Assembly: GCF_017875955.1 (NCBI RefSeq)
Contig: NZ_JAGINK010000001.1
Location: 1,960,001 to 2,024,000, forward strand
Length of the DNA: 64,000 nt
From: Pseudomonas sp. BP8
Lineage (GTDB): Bacteria > Pseudomonadota > Gammaproteobacteria > Pseudomonadales > Pseudomonadaceae
Direction: 5' to 3'
The notes below the pieces were generated by a model. The model did not search any database, had not been told where the DNA came from, and worked only from the letters and a program-made list of their open reading frames with translations. Positions 16,601 to 26,828 of this stretch are shown here, piece after piece; the first letter of the stretch is position 1, and each line of letters starts with the position of its first letter. The position numbers were made by a program, and so were the translations under genes.

Positions 16601-17911
16601 TTACAGGATGCTCAGCGGGTACTCGACGATCAGACGCAGTTCGTCGATCGAGTTCGAGCCGTAGTAGACACCGTCGCTGGAGCGATAGGTGGCTTGACGG
16701 ACGCGGAAGCTCAGGTCCTTGGCAGGGCCTTCCTGAAGGACGTATTTGATGTCGATGTCGCGTTCCCATTCCTTGCCATTGCTGGTGGTCTGGGTGGTGG
16801 CGCCGCTACCGTGAACATAACGGGTCATGAAGGTCAGGCCTGGAACGCCAAACTCGGCGAAGTTCAGGTCGTAACGGGCCTGCCAGGATTTTTCGTCTTC
16901 GGCGTTGAAGTCGGAACGCGCGATCGAGTTGGCCAGGAACACGGTGCCGCCGCCGTCGATGCCGTAGGCATAGTCGCCGTCGCCAGTCACTTTCTGGTAA
17001 GCCAGGGTGAAGGTGTGTGCGCCGATGTTGTAGGCGGCCGAGAGGCTCGCTGCAATGTTGTCGAGCTCATCGGTGCCGTCGGCCTTGGTCACGAAGGCGC
17101 CGGTGCGGTTGTCGCCAATCGACTTGGTGTCATAGATGTTGAAGTCGAACACCAGGCCTTGATTGTCGCTGATCGGCAGTGCCCAGTTGACGTTGCCATA
17201 CCACTTGCGGAAGTGATCTTCGACGCGCGAGTAGTACAGGCTGGTGCTCAGGCCGTCGGTGATGGTGTAAGTGCCGCCAAAGATGTTGGCTTCGGTCAGG
17301 CCTGGGCCTTTGACGCCGTTGCTCTTGCCGCCGATGCTGTCTTTGTAGGACTGGGCTTGGGCGTTGAGGCGGGTGAAGTGACCGGCGTTCAGCTCAAGGC
17401 CTTTGATTTCCTTGCTGGTCAGCAAGAAGCCTTCAGCAACTTCTGGCAGCAGGCGGCTATCGTCGGTGGCAAATACCGGCAGTGCGGTGAACTGGCCGCC
17501 GTATTTGAGCGTGGTGTCCGAGATGCGCAGTTTGACGGCGCCGTGAGCTTCGGAGTAGTCATCTTGCGAGCGACCGTCCGAACCGGTTGGGAACAGGCCA
17601 GTACCAGCGCGACCACGGCCACTGTCCAGTTTCAGGCCGAGCAGGCCGATGGCGTCTACGCCAACACCGACGGTACCTTGGGTGAAGCCCGACTCGAAGG
17701 TGCCGATGAAGCCTTGACCCCATTCAGCGGCACGGCTTTGGCCGTCATCGTTGTTGCGGAAATCACGGCTGAAGTACAGGTTACGCAGTTTTACACCCAG
17801 TTGGCTGTCTTCGACGAAACCCTTGGATTCATCCTGCGAAGAGGCGATGGCCAACTGCGAGGTCCCTGCCGCAACGGCCAGGGCGATCATGCTCCACTTC
17901 ATCACGCGCAT
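16601..17911 (-). CDS. OprD-family outer-membrane porin
   Basis: 436 residues, with AGGAG 9 bases before the ATG. A typical signal peptide (MRVMKWSMIALAVAAGTSQL..AIAS) is followed by the OprD N-terminal GFVEDSQLGVKLRNLYFSRDF. Many alternating beta strands end in the aromatic-poor terminal YPLSIL. The OprD family forms 18-stranded substrate-specific channels for amino acids, peptides or aromatic acids. The substrate cannot be assigned from sequence. It stands alone, with a 760-bp AT-richer upstream region. Confidence 0.9.
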   Translation of the reverse strand: MRVMKWSMIALAVAAGTSQLAIASSQDESKGFVEDSQLGVKLRNLYFSRDFRNNDDGQSRAAEWGQGFIGTFESGFTQGTVGVGVDAIGLLGLKLDSGRGRAGTGLFPTGSDGRSQDDYSEAHGAVKLRISDTTLKYGGQFTALPVFATDDSRLLPEVAEGFLLTSKEIKGLELNAGHFTRLNAQAQSYKDSIGGKSNGVKGPGLTEANIFGGTYTITDGLSTSLYYSRVEDHFRKWYGNVNWALPISDNQGLVFDFNIYDTKSIGDNRTGAFVTKADGTDELDNIAASLSAAYNIGAHTFTLAYQKVTGDGDYAYGIDGGGTVFLANSIARSDFNAEDEKSWQARYDLNFAEFGVPGLTFMTRYVHGSGATTQTTSNGKEWERDIDIKYVLQEGPAKDLSFRVRQATYRSSDGVYYGSNSIDELRLIVEYPLSIL

Positions 17912-18675
17912 CGTGATTTGCTCCTTTGGTTTTTAGGAAGAGTACCGCTGCGCCCAAGAGTTTTAGTTATATGGGGCAGCTCTTTCTTTTTATGTCGGCG
18001 AAAATGTATATCACGCTGACTGTTCTTGGCGATATGTAAAAAGCAACTTTTCGCAAACTTTATGACTTGTCGCTTCTCGTTAATTCCATGTCACAAACCA
18101 CGGCCCCGGTTAGGGAGTCGTTTACCCCAGCGTTGTTTCAAGTGTCGTCATGAATCTGTAATCAATACCACCGACGCGTGAAACTCCCTGGTTTGTCCAA
18201 TGCCGCTGTTTTATTTGTCGCGTCCACCTGGTCAATGCAGGTCTCGTGCCGACTTGGCGAGGAATGAATGCAACAAGCGTGCTCATTTTCACACTGCGTT
18301 GATGAAATTTTCACAATAACCCGCTGGGCAAGGAGCAAACCGCCGGGAATAGGGGGTCCAAGCTGTCTGATGGTGTGCCAGTAACGCGTACCGGGAATAA
18401 CAGTAAGGTTGCTAACTAAGTCAATGTGTTACCGCTAATTGTTCATCCTGAGTAGTTTTAATGGGAAAGAGTGGGGTGGCTCGCACTGCCGGGCCTCATT
18501 TTGGTGCGAAAAGTAGCGCTGTGTTACCGCCTTGGGGCTTTTTGCCAGTACGCGAACCAAAAGAGTGCCGATTCGCGTCTTGAATGTCGCATTTCATGCT
18601 GTCCAGTGTGAAGCAAGGTATCCTTCGCTCATCGTGCCTGCGCTCAGCGGGCTGCTAGCTTTGAAGGAGATTGCC
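17912..18675. other. Intergenic region of 764 bp between divergent porin and HIT genes
   Basis: Apart from the porin ribosome site, no gene, tRNA, terminator or convincing repeat is seen. Base composition is clearly richer in A/T than the flanking genes, as expected for a long regulated promoter region. A small RNA cannot be excluded. Confidence 0.5.
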
Positions 18676-19095
18676 GTGTTCGTCCTGGATTCGCGTCTAC
18701 AGCAGGATTCCCTGGTTCTGGGAGACTTTCCGCTGTGCCGTCTGTTGCTCAGCAAGGATGCCAACTATCCGTGGTTCATCCTGGTGCCGCGCCGTGCTGA
18801 TATCAGCGAGCTGTTCCAATTGGATGCCGCCGACCAGCAACAGTTGTGGCAGGAGACCACCTACCTTGCGCAGGCCCTGCAACAGAGTTTTGCCGCCGAC
18901 AAGATGAATGTGGCGACCTTGGGCAACGTGGTCAGCCAGTTGCACATGCATGTGATCGTGCGTCGCCGCGACGATGCGGCGTGGCCGGCGCCGGTGTGGG
19001 GCAAGGTGGCAGCCGTCGAGTACGGCGAGGCGCAGCTTGCCGAGCTTCGTCAGCGCCTGCGCGAAACGTTGAATGACGACTATAAGGAGGCTTGA
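18676..19095 (+). CDS. HIT-domain protein
   Basis: 139 residues from GTG 18676, with AAGGAG 5-6 bases upstream; the frame extends further upstream without a ribosome site. The histidine-triad motif appears as [10 protein letters not shown] (His90, His92), with the first His of the HxHxH triad replaced by Gln; the catalytic last His is kept. Such proteins hydrolyse or transfer nucleotides from nucleoside phosphoramidates or dinucleotides. slyX starts 4 bases after the stop, so the two are one operon. Confidence 0.85.
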   Translation: MFVLDSRLQQDSLVLGDFPLCRLLLSKDANYPWFILVPRRADISELFQLDAADQQQLWQETTYLAQALQQSFAADKMNVATLGNVVSQLHMHVIVRRRDDAAWPAPVWGKVAAVEYGEAQLAELRQRLRETLNDDYKEA

Positions 19096-19099
19096 GCAG

Positions 19100-19306
19100 A
19101 TGTCTCTGGAAGCGCAGATCATCGACTTGGAAACCCGCATGGCGTTTCAGGATGACACCATCCAGTCGCTCAACGATGTTGTGGTGGAGCAGGGGCGGGT
19201 GATCGACCGTCTGCAGTTGCAGATGGCTGAACTGATCAAGCGTTACGAGGAAATGGTTGGGCAGTACGGCAGTGAAGGGGAAGAGGCGCCGCCACCTCAT
19301 TACTGA
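19100..19306 (+). CDS. slyX: SlyX family protein
   Basis: 68 residues from ATG 19100, with GGAGG 8-9 bases upstream, located at the end of the HIT gene. The product is almost wholly a coiled coil ([20 protein letters not shown] then [20 protein letters not shown]) with the conserved PPPHY C-terminus characteristic of SlyX. Function unknown; named for linkage to slyD in E. coli. Confidence 0.92.
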   Translation: MSLEAQIIDLETRMAFQDDTIQSLNDVVVEQGRVIDRLQLQMAELIKRYEEMVGQYGSEGEEAPPPHY

Positions 19307-19315
19307 TCGATGCGG

Positions 19316-19340
19316 CTTGCGGGAGCGTTGCTCCCGCAAG
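19316..19340 (+). terminator. Hairpin between convergent slyX and cold-shock genes
   Basis: TTGCGGGAGC / GCTCCCGCAA forms a perfect stem with a tiny loop. No T run follows, so it may act as a weak or factor-assisted terminator. Confidence 0.45.
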
Positions 19341-19350
19341 GTGGGTCCGA

Positions 19351-19944
19351 TCAGCGGCGGGACACCGCCACCACGTCTTCGGCTTGCAGGCCTTTGTCGC
19401 GGTGCATCACCGAGAACTCCACGCGCTGGCCTTCGACCAGGACGCGATGGCCCTCGCCACGAATAGCGCGAAAGTGCACGAAGATATCGTCGCCCGAGTC
19501 GCGGGAAATGAACCCGAACCCTTTTGAGGTGTTGAACCACTTGACGGTGCCGGTATCACGCGTATTGGCATCCTGGGTGGTGCCAACGTGGGCGCGGGAC
19601 TTTTTACCGTTGCGGCTGAAGCTCGCGACCAAGTGCAGGGCCACCGCCAAGGCAGCGCAGAGCAAGGCGGGCAAATTGCCCAGTTCCGGGCGGGCCAGCA
19701 AGGCCACGGTCTGCAGGACCACCGCCACGACCAGCAGGGCGCTGGCCAGGTATTGCAGTTGCTGCCGCGTGCCTCGATAGTACAGCGGTACTACCGGTGC
19801 AAGAAGCAGGTTGAGCAGGCCGAGCAAGGCCAGGTAAACGGCCTCCGGTTGCAGCAGGAAGGGTGTTGCATCGGTTCTGAGGCTGGGTATGAGCGACAGC
19901 AGCAAGGCTGCTACGCCCGTCACCAGATGGACGATCTTGAACAT
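19351..19944 (-). CDS. Membrane-anchored cold-shock-domain protein
   Basis: 197 residues. The N-terminal ~110 residues contain four hydrophobic helices (about 4-20, 33-55, 62-85, 90-108). A basic linker follows, then a complete cold-shock domain from residue ~131 with RNP1 KGFGFI (141-146) and RNP2 DIFVHF (153-158). The CSD should bind single-stranded RNA or DNA on the cytoplasmic side of the inner membrane. This fusion is much longer than the usual 70-residue Csp. Convergent with slyX. Function beyond nucleic-acid binding is not known. Confidence 0.85.
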   Translation of the reverse strand: MFKIVHLVTGVAALLLSLIPSLRTDATPFLLQPEAVYLALLGLLNLLLAPVVPLYYRGTRQQLQYLASALLVVAVVLQTVALLARPELGNLPALLCAALAVALHLVASFSRNGKKSRAHVGTTQDANTRDTGTVKWFNTSKGFGFISRDSGDDIFVHFRAIRGEGHRVLVEGQRVEFSVMHRDKGLQAEDVVAVSRR

Positions 19945-20222
19945 GTTGGTTGGCTCGCATTGATAAGGCCGATCACAGGAAGAGCGGGCAGCGTGGTGCG
20001 CATGAGAGAGAAAGCGCGATCACACGACTGGCCTGCCTATGCACCCGGCATTCACAATCCGCACGGGTGGCACACTGCCTATTTAACAGTAAAGCCGCAG
20101 GCATCTCAAACCGAGGGGATGACAGGGAAGGTTTGCCCTGGGTCACATGCATGCTTGGGCAAGACTTGTTACAGTGTTTTCCGCCCGCTTGACTGATCAA
20201 GCCTTATGGAAAGGGGAGCTTC

Positions 20223-20696
20223 ATGGCAATCGATATCGGTATCAGTGAAGAAGATCGCAAGTCCATCGTCGATGGGCTGTCCCGCCTGTTGTCGGATACC
20301 TACGTGCTGTATCTGAAAACCCATAACTTTCATTGGAACGTCACCGGTCCGTCGTTCCGCACCCTGCACTTGATGTTCGAGGAGCAGTACAACGAGCTGG
20401 CCCTGGCGGTCGACTCGATTGCCGAACGGATACGCGCGCTGGGCTTCCCTGCGCCGGGTTCCTATGCCTTCTATGCGCGCCACTCCTCGATCAAGGAGGA
20501 GGAGGGCGTACCGCCCGCCGATGAGATGATCCGCCAGCTGGTCGAAGGGCAGGAGGCCGTGACGCGCACTGCGCGCAGTATCTTCCCGGTGGTCGACAAG
20601 GTCAGCGACGAACCTACCGCCGATTTGCTGACCCAGCGCATGCAGGTCCATGAGAAAACGGCCTGGATGCTGCGGGTGCTGCTGGAAGGTAAGTAA
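20223..20696 (+). CDS. dps: Dps family DNA-protection / ferritin-like protein
   Basis: 157 residues, with GGGGAGC before the ATG. The Dps/bacterioferritin-like core has HNFHWNVTG (His34 and His37) and [19 protein letters not shown] (Asp64, Glu68), the inter-subunit ferroxidase ligands, and a C-terminal helix [16 protein letters not shown]. It forms a dodecamer that oxidises and stores Fe2+ with peroxide. The N-terminus is short and lacks a Lys-rich tail, so DNA binding is not assured. A terminator follows. Confidence 0.92.
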   Translation: MAIDIGISEEDRKSIVDGLSRLLSDTYVLYLKTHNFHWNVTGPSFRTLHLMFEEQYNELALAVDSIAERIRALGFPAPGSYAFYARHSSIKEEEGVPPADEMIRQLVEGQEAVTRTARSIFPVVDKVSDEPTADLLTQRMQVHEKTAWMLRVLLEGK

Positions 20697-20715
20697 ACCC
20701 ACCTTGATGTGCCAG

Positions 20716-20752
20716 CAAGGCCCGGCATCGCTCAGCGCTGCCGGGCCTTTGC
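20716..20752 (+). terminator. Terminator of dps
   Basis: AAGGCCCGGCA / TGCCGGGCCTT stem with an 11-nt loop and a short T tract, 20 bases after the dps stop. Confidence 0.8.
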
Positions 20753-20868
20753 ATTTGCGCCCGGAAAACCTTGCCGCTGCTTTTCAATGGCGTTGCAGCG
20801 CTTCATTGGAGGCCTTGGCCCCAGTGCTCCGGCACGGGGGAGGTTCCCTTGGCGATGGAGTGGCAGCG

Positions 20869-21207
20869 ATGGAAGTCATGGTGCAAAGGTGCAGGCGTGT
20901 TGCTTGCCAGGGCAAGTGGCCGGTCAAGGCATGGGTCGACCCCTTCAGTGCCGACTTCGACATGCTGCAGGTGCGGCCGGTGTCGCGTTCGGTCAGGCTC
21001 AACGGCTTTGCTACCTGCCTGCGGCTCGAGCAGGTGTATTGGCGAATCCTTGAGCGCATCGCCGAGGCCAATGGCTGCTCGGTCAGTGCAGTGTTGTCGT
21101 ACGTGGACCGCGAAGTTCACCTGCGTCACGGCGGGGTGAGAAACTTCAGCGGCCTGATTCGGGTGATCTGTGTAGCCTGGCTGCTCGATCCGCCAAGCGT
21201 GCGTTGA
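20869..21207 (+). CDS. Ribbon-helix-helix domain protein (RHH_4-like)
   Basis: 112 residues from ATG 20869 (GGAG 8 bases upstream). From about residue 39 the sequence SRSVRLNGFATCLRLEQVYW then LERIAEANGCSVSAVLSYVD and LIRVICVAWL has the layout of the RHH_4 family: a beta strand, an LE-xx-W helix, and a final R-V-x-x-x-x-L helix. A DNA-binding or antitoxin-like regulator is plausible. No toxin partner is next to it: dps is upstream and an FmdB-like gene downstream. Moderate confidence that the gene is real. Confidence 0.65.
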   Translation: MEVMVQRCRRVACQGKWPVKAWVDPFSADFDMLQVRPVSRSVRLNGFATCLRLEQVYWRILERIAEANGCSVSAVLSYVDREVHLRHGGVRNFSGLIRVICVAWLLDPPSVR

Positions 21208-21300
21208 TCGCCGGGCGGGCTGCACAGCACTCCTTAACCATATATAATCCCGCTTTTTGCTGCCCCGGCAGCCAGTCGTTATGGTTGACGAGAGACACCC

Positions 21301-21522
21301 ATGCCCCTTTATGACTATCAATGTGCATCCTGCGATCATCAATTCGAGACGCTGCAGAAGATCAGCGCCGCGCCCTTGACTGATTGCCCGGCCTGTCAGG
21401 CGCCGGCATTGAAGAAGCTGCTGTCGGTGCCCGGCTTTCGCCTGAGCGGCACCGGCTGGTACGAAACCGACTTCAAGACCGGGGCAAAAAAGAATCTGGC
21501 CGGCGGCGACAAGGCCGACTGA
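21301..21522 (+). CDS. FmdB-type zinc-ribbon protein
   Basis: 73 residues, N-terminus MPLYDYQC typical of the family, with two metal-binding pairs CASC and CPAC. The tail is Lys/Gly-rich. FmdB-like proteins are putative regulators, and this gene is commonly found just upstream of aspS in Pseudomonas. The 94-bp gap to aspS suggests cotranscription. Biochemical role unknown. Confidence 0.88.
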   Translation: MPLYDYQCASCDHQFETLQKISAAPLTDCPACQAPALKKLLSVPGFRLSGTGWYETDFKTGAKKNLAGGDKAD

Positions 21523-21616
21523 GTTGAATTGCACCGACCGGGTCTTGCAGTATTAGCCCTTCTGGGCGGCCAAGGCCTCCACCGAATACACGAATCACGA
21601 GAAGCGAACCACCATC

Positions 21617-23392
21617 ATGATGCGCAGCCATTATTGCGGCCAACTGAACGAGAGCCTGGACGGCCAGGAAGTCACCCTTTGCGGCTGGGTCCATCGTCGC
21701 CGCGACCACGGCGGGGTGATCTTCCTCGACATCCGTGATCGCGAAGGCATGGCCCAGGTCGTCTTCGACCCGGATCGCGCCGAAACCTTCGCCGCCGCCG
21801 ACCGCGTGCGCAGCGAATACGTGGTGCAGATCACCGGTAAGGTGCGCAAGCGCCCCGACGGTGCGGTCAACGCCAACATGGCGTCCGGCGGTATCGAAAT
21901 CCTGGGTTATCAGCTCACCGTGCTCAACGAAGCTGAAACGCCGCCGTTCCCGCTCAACGAATACTCGGACGTCGGCGAAGAAACCCGCCTGCGCTACCGC
22001 TTCATCGATCTGCGTCGTCCGGAAATGGCCGAGAAGCTGCGTCTGCGTTCGCGCATCACTACCAGCATCCGTCGCTTCCTCGACGAAAACGGCTTCCTCG
22101 ACGTCGAGACGCCGATCCTGACCCGCGCTACCCCAGAAGGTGCGCGTGACTACCTGGTGCCGAGCCGTACCCATGCGGGCAGCTTCTTTGCCCTGCCGCA
22201 ATCGCCACAGCTGTTCAAGCAGCTGCTGATGGTTGCCGGTTTCGACCGTTACTACCAGATCGCCAAGTGCTTCCGCGATGAAGACCTGCGTGCCGACCGC
22301 CAGCCGGAATTCACCCAGATCGACATCGAGACCAGCTTCCTCGACGAGTCCGAGATCATGGGCCTCACCGAGAGCATGATCCGCAAGCTGTTCAAGGAAG
22401 TACTGGACCTGGAGTTCGGTGACTTCCCGCACATGACCTTTGAAGAGGCCATGCGTCGCTACGGTTCCGACAAGCCAGACCTGCGCAACCCGCTGGAGCT
22501 GGTCGACGTTGCCGACCAGCTCAAGGACGTCGATTTCAAGGTCTTCGCCGGCCCGGCCAACGATCCGAAGTGCCGCGTCACCGCCCTGCGCGTGCCAGGC
22601 GCCGCCAGCATGCCGCGCAGCAAGATCGACGAGTACACCAAGTTCGTCGGCATCTACGGTGCCAAGGGCCTGGCGTACATCAAGGTCAACGAGCGTGCCA
22701 AAGGCGTTGAAGGTCTGCAGTCGCCGATCGTCAAGAACATCCCCGAGGCCAACCTCAATGTGATCCTGGATCGCGTTGGCGCGGTCGACGGCGACATCGT
22801 GTTCTTCGGCGCCGACAAGTTCAAGATCGTCAGCGAAGCCCTGGGTGCATTGCGCATCAAGGTCGGCAACGACTTCAATCTGCACACCTGTGAGTGGGCA
22901 CCGATGTGGGTCGTCGACTTCCCGATGTTCGAAGAGAACGAAGACGGCAGCTTCACCGCGCTGCACCACCCGTTCACCGCACCCAAGTGCTCGCCGGAAG
23001 AGCTCGAGGCCAACCCGGCCACCGCGCTGTCCCGCGCCTACGACATGGTGCTCAACGGCACCGAGCTGGGTGGTGGTTCGATCCGTATCCACCGCAAAGA
23101 GATGCAACAGGCGGTATTCCGTCTGCTGGGTATCGAGGCGGCAGAACAGGAAGAGAAGTTCGGCTTCCTGCTCGACGCGCTGAAGTTTGGTGCACCGCCG
23201 CACGGTGGTCTGGCCTTCGGTCTGGACCGCCTGGTCATGCTGATGACCGGCGCGCAGTCGATCCGTGAAGTGATCGCCTTCCCGAAAACCCAGAGCGCCG
23301 CGTGCGTCATGACTCAGGCCCCAGGCCTGGTCGATGCCAAGGCCCTGCGTGAGCTGCACATCCGTCTGCGCGAGCAGACCAAGGTCGAGTAA
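21617..23392 (+). CDS. aspS: Aspartyl-tRNA synthetase
   Basis: 591 residues. An N-terminal OB-fold anticodon domain ([22 protein letters not shown]) is followed by class IIb motif 2 ([18 protein letters not shown]) and motif 3 ([13 protein letters not shown]), with the bacterial GAD insertion between them. Two ATG codons in a row (21617, 21620) are possible starts. Many pseudomonads lack asparaginyl-tRNA synthetase, in which case this enzyme also mischarges tRNA-Asn; sequence here does not decide that. yebC and ruvCAB follow. Confidence 0.97.
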   Translation: MMRSHYCGQLNESLDGQEVTLCGWVHRRRDHGGVIFLDIRDREGMAQVVFDPDRAETFAAADRVRSEYVVQITGKVRKRPDGAVNANMASGGIEILGYQLTVLNEAETPPFPLNEYSDVGEETRLRYRFIDLRRPEMAEKLRLRSRITTSIRRFLDENGFLDVETPILTRATPEGARDYLVPSRTHAGSFFALPQSPQLFKQLLMVAGFDRYYQIAKCFRDEDLRADRQPEFTQIDIETSFLDESEIMGLTESMIRKLFKEVLDLEFGDFPHMTFEEAMRRYGSDKPDLRNPLELVDVADQLKDVDFKVFAGPANDPKCRVTALRVPGAASMPRSKIDEYTKFVGIYGAKGLAYIKVNERAKGVEGLQSPIVKNIPEANLNVILDRVGAVDGDIVFFGADKFKIVSEALGALRIKVGNDFNLHTCEWAPMWVVDFPMFEENEDGSFTALHHPFTAPKCSPEELEANPATALSRAYDMVLNGTELGGGSIRIHRKEMQQAVFRLLGIEAAEQEEKFGFLLDALKFGAPPHGGLAFGLDRLVMLMTGAQSIREVIAFPKTQSAACVMTQAPGLVDAKALRELHIRLREQTKVE

Positions 23393-23401
23393 GCCCGGCC
23401 C

Positions 23402-23425
23402 GGGTGCATCCAAGCGGATGCACCC
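23402..23425 (+). other. Perfect hairpin between aspS and yebC
   Basis: GGGTGCATCC-AAGC-GGATGCACCC is a 10-bp perfect stem with a 4-nt loop and no T run. A second small stem (TTCCGCCC / GGGCGGAA) follows at about 23453-23472. They may set mRNA processing or partial termination between the two genes. Confidence 0.6.
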
Positions 23426-23503
23426 ACGCGCTTGCGCGCAGATTTCCTCGCGTTCCGCCCTTCGGGGCGGAACCTGTTTCTGTTACAAGGATTTGGAGTC
23501 GTT

Positions 23504-24250
23504 ATGGCTGGTCATTCCAAGTGGGCGAACATCAAGCACCGCAAAGAGCGCCAGGATGCCAAGAGAGGCAAGGTCTTCACCAAGTGGATCCGCGAACTGA
23601 CCGTCGCGGCCAAGCAGGGCGGTGCTGACCCCGCGTCCAACCCACGTCTGCGCCTGGCGCTGGACAAGGCACTGGGCGCCAACATGAGCCGCGACATTAT
23701 TGACCGGGCAGTTGCGCGCGGTGCGGGCACCAATGAGAGCGACAACGTCGAGGAGCTCAGCTACGAGGGTTACGGCCCAGGTGGCGTGGCAATCATGGTC
23801 GAAGCCATGACCGACAACCGCAACCGTACTGCAGCGGCCGTGCGCCATGCGTTCTCCAAGTGCGGCGGCAACCTCGGCACCGACGGTTCGGTGGCCTACC
23901 TGTTCGAGCGCAAGGGGCAGATCAGCTTCGCTGCCGGCGTGGATGAAGATGCGCTGATGGAAGCGGCCATGGAAGCCGATGCCGATGACGTGGTGACCAA
24001 CGACGACGGCTCCTTCGACGTCTTTACCTCCTTCAACAGCTTCTATGCGGTGCGTAATGCCCTGGAAGAGGCGGGCTTCAAGGCTGCCGACGCCGAGATC
24101 GTCATGCTGCCGACCACCAGCGCCGAACTGGACCAGGACGGCGCGGAGAAGGTCCTCAAGCTGATCGACATGCTCGAAGACCTGGATGACGTGCAGAACG
24201 TCTACTCCAATGCGCAGATCTCTGACGAGATCATGGAGCAGCTGGGTTAA
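23504..24250 (+). CDS. yebC: YebC/PmpR family transcriptional regulator or translation factor
   Basis: 248 residues from ATG 23504 (GGAG 6 bases upstream) with the invariant N-terminus [14 protein letters not shown]. Other conserved segments are [20 protein letters not shown] and [14 protein letters not shown]. YebC proteins bind DNA as regulators (PmpR represses quorum sensing in P. aeruginosa); related members act in translation at proline stretches. It leads the ruvC-ruvA-ruvB group. Confidence 0.95.
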   Translation: MAGHSKWANIKHRKERQDAKRGKVFTKWIRELTVAAKQGGADPASNPRLRLALDKALGANMSRDIIDRAVARGAGTNESDNVEELSYEGYGPGGVAIMVEAMTDNRNRTAAAVRHAFSKCGGNLGTDGSVAYLFERKGQISFAAGVDEDALMEAAMEADADDVVTNDDGSFDVFTSFNSFYAVRNALEEAGFKAADAEIVMLPTTSAELDQDGAEKVLKLIDMLEDLDDVQNVYSNAQISDEIMEQLG

Positions 24251-24302
24251 GGTTGTCCGCAGTAACGCCTACAGGCGTCGATGCCGGCCCACCGCGCATG
24301 CG

Positions 24303-24334
24303 TGGGAGCGGGCTTGCCCCGCGATGAGGCCGGC
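24303..24334 (+). repeat. REP element between yebC and ruvC
   Basis: TGGGAGCGGGCTTGCCCCGC followed by GATGAGGCCGGC is a single REP of the common class, with an 11-bp imperfect stem. Confidence 0.8.
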
Positions 24335-24412
24335 ATTGGCAGCGCAGCTTTCTGACGCCCTCAGGGCTTCAATATTTCAGTGGCGCCCACGCGCCCAACC
24401 CTTGCAGGCGCT

Positions 24413-24937
24413 ATGACACTGATTCTTGGTATCGACCCCGGTTCGCGCATCACCGGTTTCGGCGTGGTACGCCAGACTGCTCGGGGCTGCGAATACGTCG
24501 CCTCGGGCTGTATCCGCACGGGCGCCGGCGAGCTGCCTGAGCGGCTGCAGATCGTTTTTCGAGGTGTGAGCGAGATTATCCAGCAGCATGGCCCGGTGAC
24601 CATGGGTATCGAACGCGTGTTCATGGCGCGCAACCCCGATTCGGCGCTCAAGCTCGGTCAGGCGCGCGGTGCGGCGATCGTCGCTGCGGCCGAAGCGGGC
24701 CTGGAAATCGCCGAATACAGTGCCACCCAGGTCAAGCAGGCCGTGGCCGGTACCGGCGGCGCCAATAAAGAGCAGGTGATGATGATGGTCATGCACTTGC
24801 TCAAGCTCACCCAGAAACCGCAGATCGACGCCTCCGACGCCCTGGCCATTGCCCTGTGCCATGCGCACACCCGCTCCAGCCTTATCCCCCATGGGCTGAC
24901 CACGGCCCGGCGCCGCGGCGGACGCTTGCGTCTGTAG
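24413..24937 (+). CDS. ruvC: Holliday junction endonuclease RuvC
   Basis: 174 residues from ATG 24413. It begins [19 protein letters not shown] with catalytic Asp8 in [29 protein letters not shown] and the C-terminal [14 protein letters not shown] supply the remaining acidic residues. RuvC resolves four-way junctions left by RuvAB branch migration. ruvA follows after 108 bases. Confidence 0.96.
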   Translation: MTLILGIDPGSRITGFGVVRQTARGCEYVASGCIRTGAGELPERLQIVFRGVSEIIQQHGPVTMGIERVFMARNPDSALKLGQARGAAIVAAAEAGLEIAEYSATQVKQAVAGTGGANKEQVMMMVMHLLKLTQKPQIDASDALAIALCHAHTRSSLIPHGLTTARRRGGRLRL

Positions 24938-25045
24938 TCGCTTCATGCGCTGATACACATTTTGACCGGGTGAAACGTTCATCCGGCGCATTTGCTGATA
25001 GGGTTGACCGGTCGATGGCCGGCGCCCGTGAGGAAGGATCAAAAC

Positions 25046-25663
25046 GTGATTGGACGTTTGCGCGGCACCCTGGCGGAAAAACAACCGCCACACCTGATTA
25101 TCGACGTCAACGGCCTGGGCTATGAGCTCGAGGTGCCAATGACGACCCTGTACCGCCTGCCCAAGCTCGGCGAGCCGGTTACTCTGCACACCCACCTGGT
25201 GGTGCGCGAGGACGCTCACCTGCTTTACGGCTTTGGCGAAAAACGCGAGCGTGAGCTGTTTCGCGAGCTGATTCGCCTTAATGGCGTCGGCCCGAAGCTG
25301 GCCTTGGCACTGATGTCCGGCCTCGAAATCGACGAGCTGGTGCGTTGCGTGCAGGCCCAGGACGCCTCGGTGCTGGTGCGCGTGCCCGGTGTTGGCAAAA
25401 AGACCGCTGAACGCCTGCTGGTCGAGCTCAAGGATCGCTTCAAGGCCTGGGAAACCTCCCCGGCGATGTTCACCCTGGTCTCCGACGGTCCGGCACCGGT
25501 CGGCGGCGCCTCGACCGCCGAGGCCGATGCGGTCAGTGCGCTGGTCTCGCTGGGCTACAAGCCTCAGGAGGCGAGCAAGGCCGTGTCGGCGATCAAGGAC
25601 AAGGCTGGCCTGAGCAGCGAGGATCTGATCCGTCGCAGCCTCAAAGGGATGATTAGCAAGTGA
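25046..25663 (+). CDS. ruvA: Holliday junction DNA helicase subunit RuvA
   Basis: 205 residues from GTG 25046, with GAGGAAGG upstream. The N-terminus MIGRLRGTL is conserved. HhH motifs [13 protein letters not shown] and [17 protein letters not shown] bind junction DNA; the C-terminal domain contacts RuvB. The stop overlaps the GTG of ruvB, so the two are coupled. Confidence 0.96.
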   Translation: MIGRLRGTLAEKQPPHLIIDVNGLGYELEVPMTTLYRLPKLGEPVTLHTHLVVREDAHLLYGFGEKRERELFRELIRLNGVGPKLALALMSGLEIDELVRCVQAQDASVLVRVPGVGKKTAERLLVELKDRFKAWETSPAMFTLVSDGPAPVGGASTAEADAVSALVSLGYKPQEASKAVSAIKDKAGLSSEDLIRRSLKGMISK

Positions 25664-26706
25664 TCGAAACCGACCGATTGATCGCCGCCTCCGGGCGCGA
25701 CCGCGAAGAGGTCCATGACCGCGCGATTCGCCCGCTGCGCCTGGACGAGTACATCGGCCAGCCGGTGGTGCGCGAACAGATGGCGCTGTTCATCCAGGCT
25801 GCACGTGGCCGTAGCGAGTCGCTCGATCACACGCTGATCTTCGGTCCGCCCGGGCTGGGCAAGACCACCCTGGCCAACATCATTGCCCAGGAAATGGGGG
25901 TGTCGGTCAAGAGTACGTCGGGGCCGATCCTCGAGCGCCCGGGTGACCTCGCCGCGATGCTGACCAACCTCGAGCCGCACGACGTGCTGTTCATCGATGA
26001 GATCCACCGGCTGTCGCCGGTTGTCGAAGAGGTGCTCTATCCGGCCATGGAAGACTTCCAGCTGGACATCATGATCGGCGAAGGCCCGGCGGCCCGCTCG
26101 ATCAAGCTCGACCTGCCTCCCTTTACCCTGGTTGGCGCCACCACGCGCGCCGGCATGCTCACCAACCCCTTGCGCGACCGCTTCGGCATTGTCCAGCGCC
26201 TGGAGTTCTACAGCGATAAAGACCTGGCCACCATCGTCACGCGCTCGGCCGGGATTCTCGGCCTGGTCATCGATCCGCAGGGTGCCTATGAAATTGCCCG
26301 CCGTGCCCGCGGCACGCCGCGTATTGCCAACCGCCTGTTGCGGCGGGTGCGTGACTACGCCGAAGTGCGTGGCAAGGGCGAAATCACCAAGGCGGTGGCA
26401 GATCTGGCGCTGAACCTGCTGGACGTCGATGAGCGTGGTTTCGACCATTCCGACCGGCGCCTGCTGCTGACCATGATCGAAAAATTCGACGGTGGTCCGG
26501 TCGGCGTTGACAACCTGGCGGCGGCGATCAGCGAAGAACGCCACACCATCGAAGATGTGCTTGAACCGTACCTGATCCAGCAGGGTTACATCATGCGTAC
26601 GCCGCGGGGCCGTGTGGTCACCCGGCACGCCTACCTGCATTTTGGTCTGAACATTCCAGGGCGTCTGGCTGACCCCGTAGGTTTTTCCGAGGCGGCCGAT
26701 GAATGA
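25660..26706 (+). CDS. ruvB: Holliday junction branch-migration ATPase RuvB
   Basis: 348 residues from GTG 25660, which overlaps the ruvA TGA. It has Walker [11 protein letters not shown], Walker [10 protein letters not shown], a sensor I region GATTRAG and arginine finger context NPLRDRFG, and ends with a winged-helix domain ([13 protein letters not shown]). The hexamer drives branch migration with RuvA. Confidence 0.97.
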   Translation: MIETDRLIAASGRDREEVHDRAIRPLRLDEYIGQPVVREQMALFIQAARGRSESLDHTLIFGPPGLGKTTLANIIAQEMGVSVKSTSGPILERPGDLAAMLTNLEPHDVLFIDEIHRLSPVVEEVLYPAMEDFQLDIMIGEGPAARSIKLDLPPFTLVGATTRAGMLTNPLRDRFGIVQRLEFYSDKDLATIVTRSAGILGLVIDPQGAYEIARRARGTPRIANRLLRRVRDYAEVRGKGEITKAVADLALNLLDVDERGFDHSDRRLLLTMIEKFDGGPVGVDNLAAAISEERHTIEDVLEPYLIQQGYIMRTPRGRVVTRHAYLHFGLNIPGRLADPVGFSEAADE

Positions 26707-26828
26707 CAGATCGAATCGGGGTTTTCGTGGTCCTACCGCTGGCATGTTCATGGCGAGCTGGCAATGGGACATTACTGAAAAAACAGTTGCCGGGGCGGAT
26801 TGGCAAGCTGAGGAGTAAGCACTAGAGT

